Assembly (NCBI RefSeq): GCF_900109755.1
Contig: NZ_FOAR01000006.1
Coordinates: 157,821 to 221,820, forward strand
Length of the DNA: 64,000 bases
Direction of reading: 5' to 3'
Origin: Pseudomonas agarici
GTDB taxonomy: Bacteria > Pseudomonadota > Gammaproteobacteria > Pseudomonadales > Pseudomonadaceae
Shown here: positions 28,933-39,315 of the stretch, one piece after another
Layout of the letters: every line of letters begins with the position of its first letter
Position numbering within the stretch: the stretch's first letter is position 1
Translations under genes and position numbers: made by a program
The notes under the pieces: model-generated
What the model was told of the DNA's origin: nothing
Seen by the model: only the letters and a program-made list of their open reading frames with translations
Database searches by the model: none

Positions 28933-29352
28933 TCAGGCGGATGGACGCAGGCCGTACATTGCCAGTTGTTGCAGGCTGCCCTTGTGCTGGATCAGCCGAG
29001 GGTCGTTGAACGGTAGCGTCTGGCCTAGCTCGGTCTGGATGATCGCCTGTAGTTTGTCGTTGTCGACCTGGCCGTCGGCACCGATGGCTTCATGCAGTTT
29101 CTGCGGGGCGATCTGTGCGGTGGTGCCGCCGGGCAGGTAGATGGCACCGGTGGCGAAGTCGACGCCGAAGGCGATCAGGCCGGGCAGCACGTAGAACAGC
29201 AGGCCGATGGCGTCGAGCCCGGCGATCAGCGGGTCGATCTTGCCTTCGATCTGGCCACGACGGTCCGGGAAGAAAATCGAGCCACAGGCGGTCAGTTGAG
29301 TCAGCAAAGTGGCGACCAGCGCACCACCGATAATACGTGAAGAAATACGCAT
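28933..29352 (-). CDS. YceK/YidQ-like lipoprotein
   Basis: The 139-residue product has a lipoprotein signal MRISSRIIGGALVATLLTQLTAC, followed by GSIFFPDRRGQIEGKIDPLIAGLD and LLFYVLPGLIAFGVDFATGAIYLPGG, the YceK-type core. The C-terminal part has DNDKLQAIIQTELGQTLP, which databases often mislabel. ATG 29352 is chosen because the longer start at 29388 would put 12 residues before the signal. The role is unknown. Confidence 0.8.
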   Translation of the reverse strand: MRISSRIIGGALVATLLTQLTACGSIFFPDRRGQIEGKIDPLIAGLDAIGLLFYVLPGLIAFGVDFATGAIYLPGGTTAQIAPQKLHEAIGADGQVDNDKLQAIIQTELGQTLPFNDPRLIQHKGSLQQLAMYGLRPSA

Positions 29353-29582
29353 GCAAAGCGCTCCCGAAAGAAAGCCGAAACTATACAAGGATCAACGCTT
29401 AAGACCCTGATTAATGCCATGTAGTTCGCCGTTATACTCGGCGGTTAGCTTTGGCGCCATTATGATTTCCGTGGCGGTTGCAGTCTTTTCTTGTCAAAAA
29501 CTTCCAGACAACGCGGTTTCAGCTTGAAAGCTTGATCATCCCCACCCAGGCGTATACTGCACCACCTGATTTGGGAGCCTCG

Positions 29583-32105
29583 ATGATTTCTCTACCGATT
29601 GACGCCGTATTGCCAGCCTTGCGAAAGGCTTTAGCCGACCGTAACGAAGTGATCCTTGAGGCTCCTCCTGGTGCGGGTAAAACCACGCGAGTACCGCTAG
29701 CGCTATTGAGCGAAGCCTGGCTCGGCGAGCAGAAGATCCTGCTGCTCGAGCCTCGTCGGCTGGCCGCCCGAGCGGCGGCGGCGCGCTTGGCCAGTGAGCT
29801 CGGTGAGAAGGTGGGAGAAACAGTCGGCTATCGAATCCGACTCGAAAGTAAAGTGGGGCCTCGGACTCGGATCGAAGTCGTCACCGAGGGCATTCTGTCT
29901 CGCCGACTTCAAGTTGACCCCGCACTGGACGGTGTGGGTGTGGTCATCTTTGACGAGTACCACCTCAGGAGTCTGGACTCTGACCTTGCACTCGCCCTCT
30001 GCCTGAGCGCTCGTGAGCTTCTGCGCGATGAACCCCCACTGAAGTTGCTGCTCATGTCGGCGACGCTCGAAGGAGCGCGACTTTCGAGAGTGCTCAACGA
30101 TGCCCCCGTGATTACCAGCGAGGGACGGATGCATCCCGTCTCGGCGATCTGGGGAAGCCCCTATCAACCCGGCCAACCAGCAGATGTCCGAGTCACAGAC
30201 ATCTGCTTGACCGCCCTCAATGAGCAGGCGGGAAGCATCTTGGTGTTCCTTCCCGGACAGGCAGAGATTCGCCGGGTGGCCGAGTCTCTTAGAGAGCAAC
30301 TGAGTCATCGTCCGAATGTTGTGGTGTGTCCGTTATATGGTGACCTTGACCTCAACGCACAGCGTTCGGCGATAGAGCCCGCTGCCCCTGGAACGCGAAA
30401 GATCGTACTGGCCACCAATATCGCGGAAACCAGCTTGACCATTGAGGGCGTCAGGGTGGTGGTCGATAGCGGCCTTGAGCGAGTACCCAAGTTCGATCCG
30501 CGAAGTGGCATGACCCGGCTCGACACTCAACGCATCTCGAAGGCCAGCGCTACCCAGCGAGCGGGCCGTGCAGGCCGTCTTGAACCGGGAGTCTGCTACC
30601 GCCTGTGGTCAGAGTCGCAACATGAGCAAATGGCCGGTTACAGCATCCCTGAAATCCTCCAGGCCGATCTGGCGAGCCTCGCGCTCCAGTTGGCCCGATG
30701 GGGAATGAAGCCAGACGAAATGACCTGGCTCGACCAACCTCCCTCGGCGCCTTTTGCTCAAGCCAGAGACCTGCTTAAGCGCCTTGGTGCGCTGGACAAT
30801 GCCGGTCAGCTCACGCCTCACGGATCGGCCATGAGCGAGCTTCCTGCACATCCACGCATCGCTCACCTGCTCATCAAAGGCAACTCCATGGGCCTGGATG
30901 ACTTGGCCTGTAACATCGCAGCGCTATTGGGTGAAAAGGACATTCTACGAGGGGCAGGTGCTGATCTGCATACCAGGCTGAGTGCATTGTCGGGCGAGCA
31001 GCATTCACGTCATGGTGGCGCTTCTTTCCAACGGGTGAAGCAGTCGGCTCGGCAGTATCGATCCCTGTTGCGAGGAGAGGCCTCTGAGCCCGTTACAGAG
31101 ACAGATCACCCACAGTGGGTAGGTTGCCTACTGGCGTTCGCATACCCCGATCGAATCGGCCTGCAGAGACGCTCAAGTGCATCTGAGTACCGGCTATCCA
31201 ATGGGCGCGCAGCAGTCTTCTCAGAGCCAGACATACTCACCAAGCATGAATGGCTGGTGGTGGCGGATTTAGGGAGCCGGCTGGGGCAGCGTGAGGAGCG
31301 CATCTTCCTGGCGAGTGACCTTGAGCCCACCCTGTTCGATGATGAATTATCCGATCTTGTGAGGTCGGTCGACGAAGTCGATTGGGATGAACGGGAAGGT
31401 GTGCTTAAGGCCGAGCGGCAACTGAAAGTGGGACAACTGGTACTTTCCACAACGCCCTTGCCAAGCCTAGACGAGCATGCCCGTTCGCTCGCGCTGGTCA
31501 ATCTGGTTCGACGCAAGGGTATCGAACTCCTGCCCTGGAACCCTGAGCTTCGGCAGTGGCAAGCGCGGGTCGAGCTGCTGCGTCAGCTGGATATCCGGAA
31601 TGGCCAGGCCGGCAGCAAATGGCCTGATCTAAGCGATGCAAACTTACTGATGACTCTTGAGGAATGGCTCACGCCATACTTGGGGAAGGTCACCAGACTC
31701 AGCCACTTCAGCCAGCTTGATCTGTCGTCGATAGTCAGGAATCTGCTGCCTTGGCCTCTTCCTCAGGAGTTGGAAGCCCAGGCACCCCAGGCGATCCAGG
31801 TGCCGTCTGGCTCGAATATCCGCATCGACTATTCGCAGCATCCTCCGATTCTGGCGGTGAGGCTGCAGGAGCTTTTTGGCTTATCTGAAACACCTCGAAT
31901 TGCTCAAGGGAAGCAACTGCTCACCTTGCATCTTTTGTCGCCGGCTCGAAGGCCAGTACAGGTCACTCAGGATCTCGCCAATTTCTGGCGTAGTACCTAC
32001 GTGGAAGTGAAGAGAGATCTTAAGGGTAGATACCCAAAACACTATTGGCCCGAAGATCCGTTAGTGGCCGAGGCGACGGCCCGTGCGAAGCCGAGAGGAA
32101 CATAG
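29583..32105 (+). CDS. hrpB: ATP-dependent RNA helicase HrpB
   Basis: The 840-residue DEAH-type helicase has Walker A APPGAGKTTRVPLALL, a DEAH-box variant FDEYHLRSLDSDLAL, motif III MSATLEG, and motif VI QRAGRAGRLEPGVCYRLW. The HrpB-specific C-terminal region follows, with LPWNPELRQWQARVELLR and SARRPVQVTQDLANFW. The start MISLPIDAVLP at 29583 is preferred to an upstream in-frame ATG at 29478. The substrate in Pseudomonas is not defined. Codon use is slightly less GC-biased than in neighbouring core genes. Confidence 0.93.
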   Translation: MISLPIDAVLPALRKALADRNEVILEAPPGAGKTTRVPLALLSEAWLGEQKILLLEPRRLAARAAAARLASELGEKVGETVGYRIRLESKVGPRTRIEVVTEGILSRRLQVDPALDGVGVVIFDEYHLRSLDSDLALALCLSARELLRDEPPLKLLLMSATLEGARLSRVLNDAPVITSEGRMHPVSAIWGSPYQPGQPADVRVTDICLTALNEQAGSILVFLPGQAEIRRVAESLREQLSHRPNVVVCPLYGDLDLNAQRSAIEPAAPGTRKIVLATNIAETSLTIEGVRVVVDSGLERVPKFDPRSGMTRLDTQRISKASATQRAGRAGRLEPGVCYRLWSESQHEQMAGYSIPEILQADLASLALQLARWGMKPDEMTWLDQPPSAPFAQARDLLKRLGALDNAGQLTPHGSAMSELPAHPRIAHLLIKGNSMGLDDLACNIAALLGEKDILRGAGADLHTRLSALSGEQHSRHGGASFQRVKQSARQYRSLLRGEASEPVTETDHPQWVGCLLAFAYPDRIGLQRRSSASEYRLSNGRAAVFSEPDILTKHEWLVVADLGSRLGQREERIFLASDLEPTLFDDELSDLVRSVDEVDWDEREGVLKAERQLKVGQLVLSTTPLPSLDEHARSLALVNLVRRKGIELLPWNPELRQWQARVELLRQLDIRNGQAGSKWPDLSDANLLMTLEEWLTPYLGKVTRLSHFSQLDLSSIVRNLLPWPLPQELEAQAPQAIQVPSGSNIRIDYSQHPPILAVRLQELFGLSETPRIAQGKQLLTLHLLSPARRPVQVTQDLANFWRSTYVEVKRDLKGRYPKHYWPEDPLVAEATARAKPRGT

Positions 32106-32289
32106 CGGGATCATGACACCCTCTCTGTTCCCGATTCGGCCTGCAGTCAACCAGGTATATCCAGGCAACTGACGGACTGCTTACCTCTGCAAACCGGGTC
32201 GATTCAGAAAGCGTTGATTCTGTGGCTTCCTCAATCGCCTCAGTGAAAGCACTTATCAACGGCTCATGCTTTTCGAAATCGTGATTCAT
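32020..32289 (-). CDS. Small hypothetical protein overlapping the hrpB 3' end
   Basis: The 89-codon frame starts MNHDFEKHEPLISAFTEAIEEATES, preceded by AGGTG 7 bases upstream. The N-terminal 30 residues are acidic and helical. The C-terminal part overlaps the hrpB coding region on the other strand by 86 bases and looks random. It could be a short real protein that has lost its original end, or a chance frame. Confidence 0.35.
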   Translation of the reverse strand: MNHDFEKHEPLISAFTEAIEEATESTLSESTRFAEVSSPSVAWIYLVDCRPNREQRGCHDPAMFLSASHGPSPRPLTDLRANSVLGIYP

Positions 32290-32393
32290 TACTACACCTG
32301 CCCCGAAAGCTTGGGCGAACTTCCGCCCGTTTCTCAGCGTAAAGCTACTCTGGATTTACAGAAAATTAAGCCTTGATTCGCTATTACCGTGCA

Positions 32394-34157
32394 TCAGCCC
32401 AACGACGACAACCAGGCTCGCCAGCCACCCCACTCGCTGATATCGGTCGCGCCCGCTAGTCCATAGCCTTCGCAAATGAAACCGGTTTCCCAGCGACCAT
32501 CTTTGAGCTCGACCTTGCCCAACCCCAGAGGGGCCGGAATACCATTGAGGAATGAGCCTAGTTCTGCGCTCGGCAGTTGCCATACCTCTACGGCGATGCC
32601 AACGCCTCCCTCGGCGACACGTACCATCCCTGGACGTTTCACTGGCCCACCAGCGAGTGCGTGAAGTCGATAGTTTGGCGAACTCGTGGTAGCTTCAAGC
32701 AGGGTGGCGCCATGTTGCTTGAGCTGCCAGTTGAGCGCGAGGCCGTCGAGATGAGCACCACACACCACCAGCCGAGTCTGATCGTTGCGTGCCGCGTTAC
32801 TCGCAGCTTTGCCATCCTGGTAGGCATGGGCAAGGCTCAGTAGGTATTGATCGGTGAACGGTCGACCGAACAGCGTTACCCCCCAAGGCAGGCCGTTGGC
32901 CATGAAACCGCTCGGGACGGCCACCGCGGCATAATCGAGCAGGTTCATGAAGTTCGTGTAGTAGCCGAGTTCGCAATTACGGAGCACGGGCTCTGCCGCG
33001 AGCTCTGCCAGAGTAACGGGTCGCCCTAGGGTTGGAGTCAGAACGCAGTCGAGGCCAGCCATCACGCGGTCGCACTCGGCCTTCAAGGTTTGCATGCGAT
33101 ATTGAGCACGAAAGGTGTCTACGCCTGTCACATCCGCACCCTTGGCGAGAACGGCGCGAATCACTGGCAGAACGGCCTCTGGCTGAGTGCGTGCCAGCTC
33201 TCCCACCACGCTATAGCGTTCAGCGATCCAAGGGCCTTCGTATAGCCAACGTGCCGCTTCCAGAAATGGCGAGAGATCCACCACCACTGGCTCGCCGCCC
33301 AGCGCTTTCAACCGCTCTACGGCGGCAGTAAATAGGCTTGGGCCTTCGGTGCATCCGAAGAATTGAAGGTCTTCTACGCGCGACACCCCAAATCGGAATG
33401 CCTTGATATGCCCGAACGCAGATTCATCGTTCCAGCTTGGATTGGCGCGACTGTATTGGTCCTTGGGATCGAGCCCCGCCGTGAGCGCCAGAAGGCGACT
33501 AGCCTCCGCAGCGGTAGCTGTGAAGGTAGTGACACAATCCAGTGTGCGGCATGCGGGAACAACACCGGCTGTCGATATCAGCCCCTTTGTCGCCTTTAGC
33601 CCTACCAGATTGTTCAGTGCAGCCGGGACGCGGCCGGATCCGGCGGTATCGGTGCCAAGCGCGAAGCTGGCTAAGCCTAAGGCGACCGTCAGCGGCGATC
33701 CGGCGCTTGAGCCGCCAGATGGGTACTCGCGTAGCACGCTATTGGTACAGGCGCCGTAGGGCGAACGAGTGCCGTTGAGACCTGTAGCGAATTGATCAAG
33801 GTTGGTTTTGCCTAATGGTATCGCACCAAGGTCGATCAGCTTCTGAACAATGGTTGACGAATGCTCTGGTGTATACGCATAAGCTGGGCAAGCCGCGGTA
33901 GTTGGGATGCCGGCCAGATCGATGTTGTCCTTGATGGCGAATGGAATGCCGTATAGCGGCAGATCTTCGATCCTGTTGGTTTCCAGCGCTGCCAGGTAAG
34001 GCTCCAGCGCTTCGATACTGAGGAGATGAATAAACATCTTGAAATCGGGATTCAGTGCCTGTGCCCGCTCCCGAAGCGCCAGAATGAGGCTGCGCGGGGA
34101 GACGCTTGCGCTCAGGTAGCGCGCTCTCAGCACATCAAGTCTCAGATTGTCTTTCAT
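32394..34157 (-). CDS. atzF: Allophanate hydrolase
   Basis: The 587-residue amidase-signature enzyme has the Ser-cisSer-Lys triad region AIKDNIDLAGIPTTAACPAY and YPSGGSSAGSPLTVALGLASFALGTDTAGSGRVPAA. The C-terminal domain (about 460-587) typical of long AtzF/DUR1,2 types ends with VEVWQLPSAELGSFLNGIPAPLGLG. It converts allophanate to two CO2 and two NH3. The start overlaps the carboxylase stop by 4 bases. It is the last enzyme of the guanidine route proposed for this operon. Confidence 0.95.
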   Translation of the reverse strand: MKDNLRLDVLRARYLSASVSPRSLILALRERAQALNPDFKMFIHLLSIEALEPYLAALETNRIEDLPLYGIPFAIKDNIDLAGIPTTAACPAYAYTPEHSSTIVQKLIDLGAIPLGKTNLDQFATGLNGTRSPYGACTNSVLREYPSGGSSAGSPLTVALGLASFALGTDTAGSGRVPAALNNLVGLKATKGLISTAGVVPACRTLDCVTTFTATAAEASRLLALTAGLDPKDQYSRANPSWNDESAFGHIKAFRFGVSRVEDLQFFGCTEGPSLFTAAVERLKALGGEPVVVDLSPFLEAARWLYEGPWIAERYSVVGELARTQPEAVLPVIRAVLAKGADVTGVDTFRAQYRMQTLKAECDRVMAGLDCVLTPTLGRPVTLAELAAEPVLRNCELGYYTNFMNLLDYAAVAVPSGFMANGLPWGVTLFGRPFTDQYLLSLAHAYQDGKAASNAARNDQTRLVVCGAHLDGLALNWQLKQHGATLLEATTSSPNYRLHALAGGPVKRPGMVRVAEGGVGIAVEVWQLPSAELGSFLNGIPAPLGLGKVELKDGRWETGFICEGYGLAGATDISEWGGWRAWLSSLG

Positions 34158-37100
34158 GCTTTTTCGCCGTTAACGATCACCGGTTCGAGAACGATTACGC
34201 GTTGTCCCGCATGTATCGCGCAGCCGGGTTCTACTAGCACTTGGCGAACGATACCGGCGCTTGGGGCAAGCACTGGGATTTCCATCTTCATCGATTCGAG
34301 TACCACCAGCGCTGCACCCGCGCTGACTTCATCACCGACGGCGACCTGGACTTGCCATAGATTGCCTGCAATGGAGCTTTCAACACCTGTTTGGTGAGGA
34401 GGTAAAAGCGCTTCTTCGCCCGCCGCCGCCGACGCTTCATGGCTCTCGAAATGCGCCTGGCCGCTGTCAATCCAGCGCTGCCTTTCCGCTGCGAATGCAG
34501 TCTGTTGTTGGTCCCGGAATGACTGAATGCTCTCTGCTTCTTTCGCCAGGAAATCTTGGTAATCGGCCAGTCGTAATTGACTCTGCTCGATCTGCAGGTC
34601 AAAACGACCTAGAGGGAAGTCGCGGCGGATGCGGATCAGTTCCTCTGCGGTGACCGGGTAGAATCGAATTTGGTCAAAGAAGCGAAGTAACCAAGGATTG
34701 CCCGAAAATGCTGCCACGTTTCGGTGGCGGTTCCACATTTGCAGCGTGCGGCCTACGAGCTGGTACCCACCGGGGCCATCCATGCCATAAACGCACAGGT
34801 ACGCACCGCCGATCCCGACGGAGTTTTCCGCTGTCCAGGTGCGTGCCGGGTTGTATTTTGTGGTCACCAGCCGGTGGCGGGGATCCAGCGGAGTCGCTAC
34901 CGGAGCACCCAGGTAGACATCCCCAAGCCCCAAGACCAGATAGCTGGCAGCGAAAACCGTTCGTTGTACTTCGTGCAGATTCGGCAGGTCGTTGATGCGG
35001 CGGATGAACTCAAGGTTGCTCGGGCACCACGGCGCGTCTTTGCGCACGGTGGTCCTGTACTTTTCAATGGCCAGTTGGCACGCGGGATCGTCCCAGCACA
35101 GGGGCAAATGCACGATGCGAGAAGGTACTTGCAGGTCGCTTGCAGCACACACTGCATCCCACTCAACTGCGACAGTCTCAAGCAGGGATTCCAGAGATAA
35201 TTCTTCAGGCTGATAATGAACCTGAAGCGAGCGGACACCGGGGGTTAGATCAATCACGCCGGCTAACCGCTTGGCTGCCAGTGCCTGCATCAAGGCATGC
35301 CCGCGAAAGCGAAGAACCAGATCAAGCTCAGGAGCACCGATCTCCAAAAGAAGGTGCGTATCGCCGGCTACACGTGCCATCAGACGAGTGTTGTCGTGAC
35401 CGATATCCAAAACAATGGGAGATTGTGGAGCGATGTCTTCAACTGACTCGGCATCGGTTTGCCTGGCTAACAACGGCGCGCTAGCAAGCCGGCGGGCGCG
35501 GGCAAGATCGGTCGGAACGAAGCGAATCTTGTCGCCAGCTTTCAGTTGACCCAGTTGATACAGGTCTGACTCGATCACGGTCACAGGGCACACAAAGCCA
35601 CCCAAACTTGGCCCATCCGGGCCTAGTATGACGGGCATATCTCCAGTGAAGTCCACGGCACCGATGGCGTATGGGTTGTCATGAATATTGGATGGATGAA
35701 GCCCAGCTTCTCCACCGTCGGCACGTGCCCACTCAGGCTTCGGTCCGATCAGGCGAACACCTGTACGGCTTGAGTTGAAGTGCACTTCCCAATCGGTGGA
35801 AAAGAAAGTGGCGATGTAGTGCTCGGTGAAATATTCCGGTGCGCCATGTGGACCATAGATAACCCTGATGTGGCGAAGCGCCCCGAGGGGGCGTTGCTCG
35901 GGAAGCATTGCTCCGACCGTTTTGTCTGTCAGCGGCGCTAAGTGCAGTACATCACCCGCACGAAGCGCACGGCCACCGTGTCCGCCGAATTGACCTAAGG
36001 TAAAAGTACTTTTACTACCCAGATAGTCCGGCACTTGAATGCCGCCGCGAACGCAGAGGTAACTCCGGGCGCCGGCACCGGCTATCGCGCCCAGGCTCAG
36101 GACCGAGCCCGATTTGACCAGGAGCACCGCATTCATGGCGACCTCGGCGCCATCCAGAATGACTGGCATGACCGCACCGGTCACAGCCACTACCGCATCG
36201 CTATTGAATCGCAGGGTAGGCCCGCTCATGGTGATCTCCAATCCGGCGGCACCTTCAGGATTGCCCAGGAGCCGGTTGCCCAAGCGCAGGGCTCGGCTAT
36301 CCATTGGACCCGAGGGTGGTACTCCCACAGCCCAGTAGCCCAAACGTCCCGGATAGTCCTGAACGCTGGTCTGGGTACCGCCGCTCAACACTTCAAAGGT
36401 TTCGGCCCGATAAACCAGCCCCTCAAGGCACCGAGTCCAAGGCTGACCGCTGGTGAAGGGGGGATCAAGCAGGATTTGACGAAGGTAATCGCGGTTGGTC
36501 TGCACCCCATAGAGCTGACTTTCGCCGAGTACCTTGTGCAGTTGCAGGCGAGCTTCTTCCCGATCAGGGGCCCAAGTGATGACTTTGGCAATCATCGGAT
36601 CGAAGTAGGGCGCAATTTCGCATCCCGCTTCCACCCAGGTGTCGATGCGCAACGCTTTGCCATCAGCCACGGGGAAACTGACGGCGGTCAACAGGCCGGG
36701 GCTTGGCTGGAAGTCTTTGCCCGGATCTTCGGCGTAAAGCCGTGCCTGTACAGCGTGACCGCGAGGGACCAGTTGCGCGCCTATCTCGCTCAGCGGTGGC
36801 AAGTCGCCTGCCGCCAGTTGGATCATCCAGCGTACCAGGTCGACACCCCAGACTTGCTCAGTGACGCCGTGCTCGACCTGCAGACGTGTGTTCATCTCCA
36901 GGAAGTAGAAGCGCCGATCATCGCTGTCGAACACGAATTCGACGGTACCCGCGCTCCGGTAATTAACGGCTTTCGCGAGTTTGATCGCTGCCTCACAGAG
37001 TGCCCCAGCCATGCCGTCTGGAAGGTTTGGAGCTGGGGTTTCTTCAAGTACCTTCTGGTTGCGTCGTTGAACCGAACAATCCCGAACCCCTAAGGCCAAC

Positions 37101-37759
37101 ACCTCGCCGGCACCGTCGCCGAACACCTGAACTTCAAGGTGACGGGCCCGTTGAATGTACTTCTCGATGAACACGCCAGCATCGCTGAAATTGTTCTGGC
37201 CTAACCGCTTGACCGTCTCAAAGGCCTCGTTCAGCTCTTGCGCCGAGCGGCATACACGCATGCCGATGCCACCACCGCCAGCCGTGCTTTTCAGCATGAT
37301 CGGATAGCCGACCTGGGTTGCCGCCTGCAAGGCGTCCTCGACACTGTCCAGCAGGTCAGTGCCTTCCAGAAGGGGCACGCCTTGCTCACGTGCCAGGGCA
37401 CGGGCCGTGTGCTTGAGTCCGAACAATCGAAGTTGCTCAGGCGTCGGCCCAACGAACACGATGCCAGCCGCTTCACAGGCTTCGGCAAACGCCGCATTTT
37501 CAGAAAGGAAGCCGTAACCTGGATGAATAGCTTGAGCGCCGCTAGCTTTGGCGGCGGCCAGAATTTTGTCGACAGCGAGATAGGTTCCGGCGGCAGCGCC
37601 TTCACCGAGGCTTAGCGCCTGATCTGCCTCAAGGATATGACGGCTGGCGACATCTGCCTCTGAGTAGACCGCAACGCCTTTAACGTCGAGTTCGCGCAAT
37701 GTCCGAAAAATTCGGCAGGCGATAGTGCCACGGTTAGCGATTAACAGGGTGTTGAACAT
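34154..37759 (-). CDS. Biotin-dependent urea/guanidine carboxylase
   Basis: The 1201-residue multidomain enzyme starts with a biotin carboxylase domain (1-450: LLIANRGTIACRIFRTLRELDV, ATP loop STAGGGGIGMRV, EMNTRLQVEHGVTE). KipA-like and KipI-like carboxyltransferase domains follow (about 455-1040: GGTQTSVQDYPGRLGYWAVGVPPSGPMD). A biotinyl domain with the modified Lys in LESMKMEIPV lies near the C-terminus. By family it is annotated urea carboxylase. The guanidine-I riboswitch and two DUF1989 genes in the same operon argue that the physiological substrate is guanidine, giving carboxyguanidine. GGGGAG precedes the ATG. Confidence 0.92.
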   Translation of the reverse strand: MFNTLLIANRGTIACRIFRTLRELDVKGVAVYSEADVASRHILEADQALSLGEGAAAGTYLAVDKILAAAKASGAQAIHPGYGFLSENAAFAEACEAAGIVFVGPTPEQLRLFGLKHTARALAREQGVPLLEGTDLLDSVEDALQAATQVGYPIMLKSTAGGGGIGMRVCRSAQELNEAFETVKRLGQNNFSDAGVFIEKYIQRARHLEVQVFGDGAGEVLALGVRDCSVQRRNQKVLEETPAPNLPDGMAGALCEAAIKLAKAVNYRSAGTVEFVFDSDDRRFYFLEMNTRLQVEHGVTEQVWGVDLVRWMIQLAAGDLPPLSEIGAQLVPRGHAVQARLYAEDPGKDFQPSPGLLTAVSFPVADGKALRIDTWVEAGCEIAPYFDPMIAKVITWAPDREEARLQLHKVLGESQLYGVQTNRDYLRQILLDPPFTSGQPWTRCLEGLVYRAETFEVLSGGTQTSVQDYPGRLGYWAVGVPPSGPMDSRALRLGNRLLGNPEGAAGLEITMSGPTLRFNSDAVVAVTGAVMPVILDGAEVAMNAVLLVKSGSVLSLGAIAGAGARSYLCVRGGIQVPDYLGSKSTFTLGQFGGHGGRALRAGDVLHLAPLTDKTVGAMLPEQRPLGALRHIRVIYGPHGAPEYFTEHYIATFFSTDWEVHFNSSRTGVRLIGPKPEWARADGGEAGLHPSNIHDNPYAIGAVDFTGDMPVILGPDGPSLGGFVCPVTVIESDLYQLGQLKAGDKIRFVPTDLARARRLASAPLLARQTDAESVEDIAPQSPIVLDIGHDNTRLMARVAGDTHLLLEIGAPELDLVLRFRGHALMQALAAKRLAGVIDLTPGVRSLQVHYQPEELSLESLLETVAVEWDAVCAASDLQVPSRIVHLPLCWDDPACQLAIEKYRTTVRKDAPWCPSNLEFIRRINDLPNLHEVQRTVFAASYLVLGLGDVYLGAPVATPLDPRHRLVTTKYNPARTWTAENSVGIGGAYLCVYGMDGPGGYQLVGRTLQMWNRHRNVAAFSGNPWLLRFFDQIRFYPVTAEELIRIRRDFPLGRFDLQIEQSQLRLADYQDFLAKEAESIQSFRDQQQTAFAAERQRWIDSGQAHFESHEASAAAGEEALLPPHQTGVESSIAGNLWQVQVAVGDEVSAGAALVVLESMKMEIPVLAPSAGIVRQVLVEPGCAIHAGQRVIVLEPVIVNGEKA

Positions 37760-37964
37760 AGATCTCCCCTAAAGGCGGCAGGTGTTCGCCTCGACTGGGT
37801 TGCGGGTCGTCCCGCAGTTCTTCGAAAGGTCTTGGGGCCGTCCCCAGGCAACGGTCAGTCAGGTTTGCGGGGTTTGATGCGATGATCGCTGCGAGGCCGA
37901 ACCTGGGCTGCGCGGCTTTGGCAGATCAGGAATAGCCAAGCCCTCCCGACGTGGAGCCAGGCCT

Positions 37965-38591
37965 TCATTCCCATATCAATAACTCCGCCGGCGTTGGATT
38001 ATAGCCATTGCAGGGATTGTTCAATTGAGGGCAGTTAGAGATCAGAACGATCACGTTCATCTCTGCGCGCAGTTGAACGTACTTACCCGGCGCGGAAACC
38101 CCATCCTCGAAGGTAAGGCCGCCGTCCGGGGTGACAGGCACGTTCATGAAAAAGTTGATGTTTGGGCCGATGTCGCGTTTGCCCAGGCGGCCATCGTGGC
38201 AGCAGGCACGCAAGTAGTTGTCTCGGCAGCTGTGCATATGGCGCTTGTCGAGGGCATAACGAACGGTATTGCTTTCCTGCGCGCACGCACCGCCCAGCGT
38301 GTCGTGACGGCCACAGTTGTCTTCGAGAATGGTCAGCAGTGCCCGGCCCAAGTTGGAGTAGAGGACGCTGCCCACCCCGAGGTAGACATTGTTCTGCCGA
38401 CGAAGGGTGCGCTGCACGTCGTAACGCTCGCGCGGATTGGTCGCACTGTAGAACAAAGTGTCGATGGCCTGATTACCTTCCAGATCCAGGATCCGGAGTG
38501 TTTGACTGGCTTTGACTTCGGTCAGCCAAGGTTCGCCAGCGGGAATCGTGGCTCGATAAATGGCGGCTTCCGGACGCAGATTAACGGTCAT
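37965..38591 (-). CDS. DUF1989 protein UAAP2, probable carboxyguanidine deiminase subunit (CgdAB type)
   Basis: The 208-residue product starts [22 protein letters not shown]. Conserved DUF1989 features include [55 protein letters not shown] and [22 protein letters not shown] (Cys and His metal/active-site candidates). ATG 38591 is preferred to 38690, which would overlap the upstream gene. Members next to riboswitch-linked urea carboxylases have been shown to be carboxyguanidine deiminases. A 205-base gap without recognisable features separates it from the carboxylase. Confidence 0.85.
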   Translation of the reverse strand: MTVNLRPEAAIYRATIPAGEPWLTEVKASQTLRILDLEGNQAIDTLFYSATNPRERYDVQRTLRRQNNVYLGVGSVLYSNLGRALLTILEDNCGRHDTLGGACAQESNTVRYALDKRHMHSCRDNYLRACCHDGRLGKRDIGPNINFFMNVPVTPDGGLTFEDGVSAPGKYVQLRAEMNVIVLISNCPQLNNPCNGYNPTPAELLIWE

Positions 38592-38601
38592 GAAATAGTC
38601 C

Positions 38602-39315
38602 TCAGGCGAACCAACGGTCGGTATTAGTAAAGCCGCGCTGATTTTCCGGGCGCGAAGTGCGGCAATGCTCGGCGACACTGGCATCCGCATTCATGAAGGT
38701 CAGTTGAACGGGTTTCGGCGAATATTCGCTTGCCGGATCCATCGGATGCTGCAAGGCGGTGATGATGAACAGGGTGTCCATCGGCGCATAGAGCTCGATG
38801 CAATCGCCGGCCTTGGAGTTCCCCAGGGCAAAACTCAGCCCGCCTTGGTCATCCACATCGACTCGGCTGAACAAATTCAAGACCATGGACAGGTCAGCCG
38901 GGCCCAGCGCCCATTTGCCCATTTCGACCAGAAGGTTGTCTGTGCCGTTACGGAAGAAGCCATTGCGTAATTCCTGATAGCGCCCTTGACCGTACTTTTC
39001 CTCGACTTCGGCAGCGCAGAGGACGCCCCCAATGCTGTCGCTCCACCCACAGGTATCGCGAGTGATAGCTGCCAGTACACGGCCCATGTCCGAGTACAGG
39101 CAATGACCTGCCGTCAGCTTGGCCGTGTGCTGGCCCTTGAGGCTGTCGGGTAGATTCAGCCGCTCGCTTTTTTCGTTCGCGTTGAACAGCATAAGGCTGG
39201 CGTTGGCGCCGCCCTCAAGGTCAGTCAGGCGCAGCAATTGACCGCGCTTGAGAACGAAGGAACGGTGACCGCCACCTGGCAGTAACTCTTCGCAGAAAAC
39301 GGTACGGTCATTCAT
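38602..39315 (-). CDS. DUF1989 protein UAAP1, probable carboxyguanidine deiminase subunit (CgdAB type)
   Basis: The 237-residue product shares the fold and motifs of UAAP2: [56 protein letters not shown] order, and [16 protein letters not shown]. It is expected to pair with UAAP2 as a heteromeric deiminase that releases ammonia from carboxyguanidine to give allophanate. Its start overlaps the ATPase stop by 8 bases and it ends 10 bases before UAAP2, so the two are tightly coupled. Confidence 0.85.
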   Translation of the reverse strand: MNDRTVFCEELLPGGGHRSFVLKRGQLLRLTDLEGGANASLMLFNANEKSERLNLPDSLKGQHTAKLTAGHCLYSDMGRVLAAITRDTCGWSDSIGGVLCAAEVEEKYGQGRYQELRNGFFRNGTDNLLVEMGKWALGPADLSMVLNLFSRVDVDDQGGLSFALGNSKAGDCIELYAPMDTLFIITALQHPMDPASEYSPKPVQLTFMNADASVAEHCRTSRPENQRGFTNTDRWFA

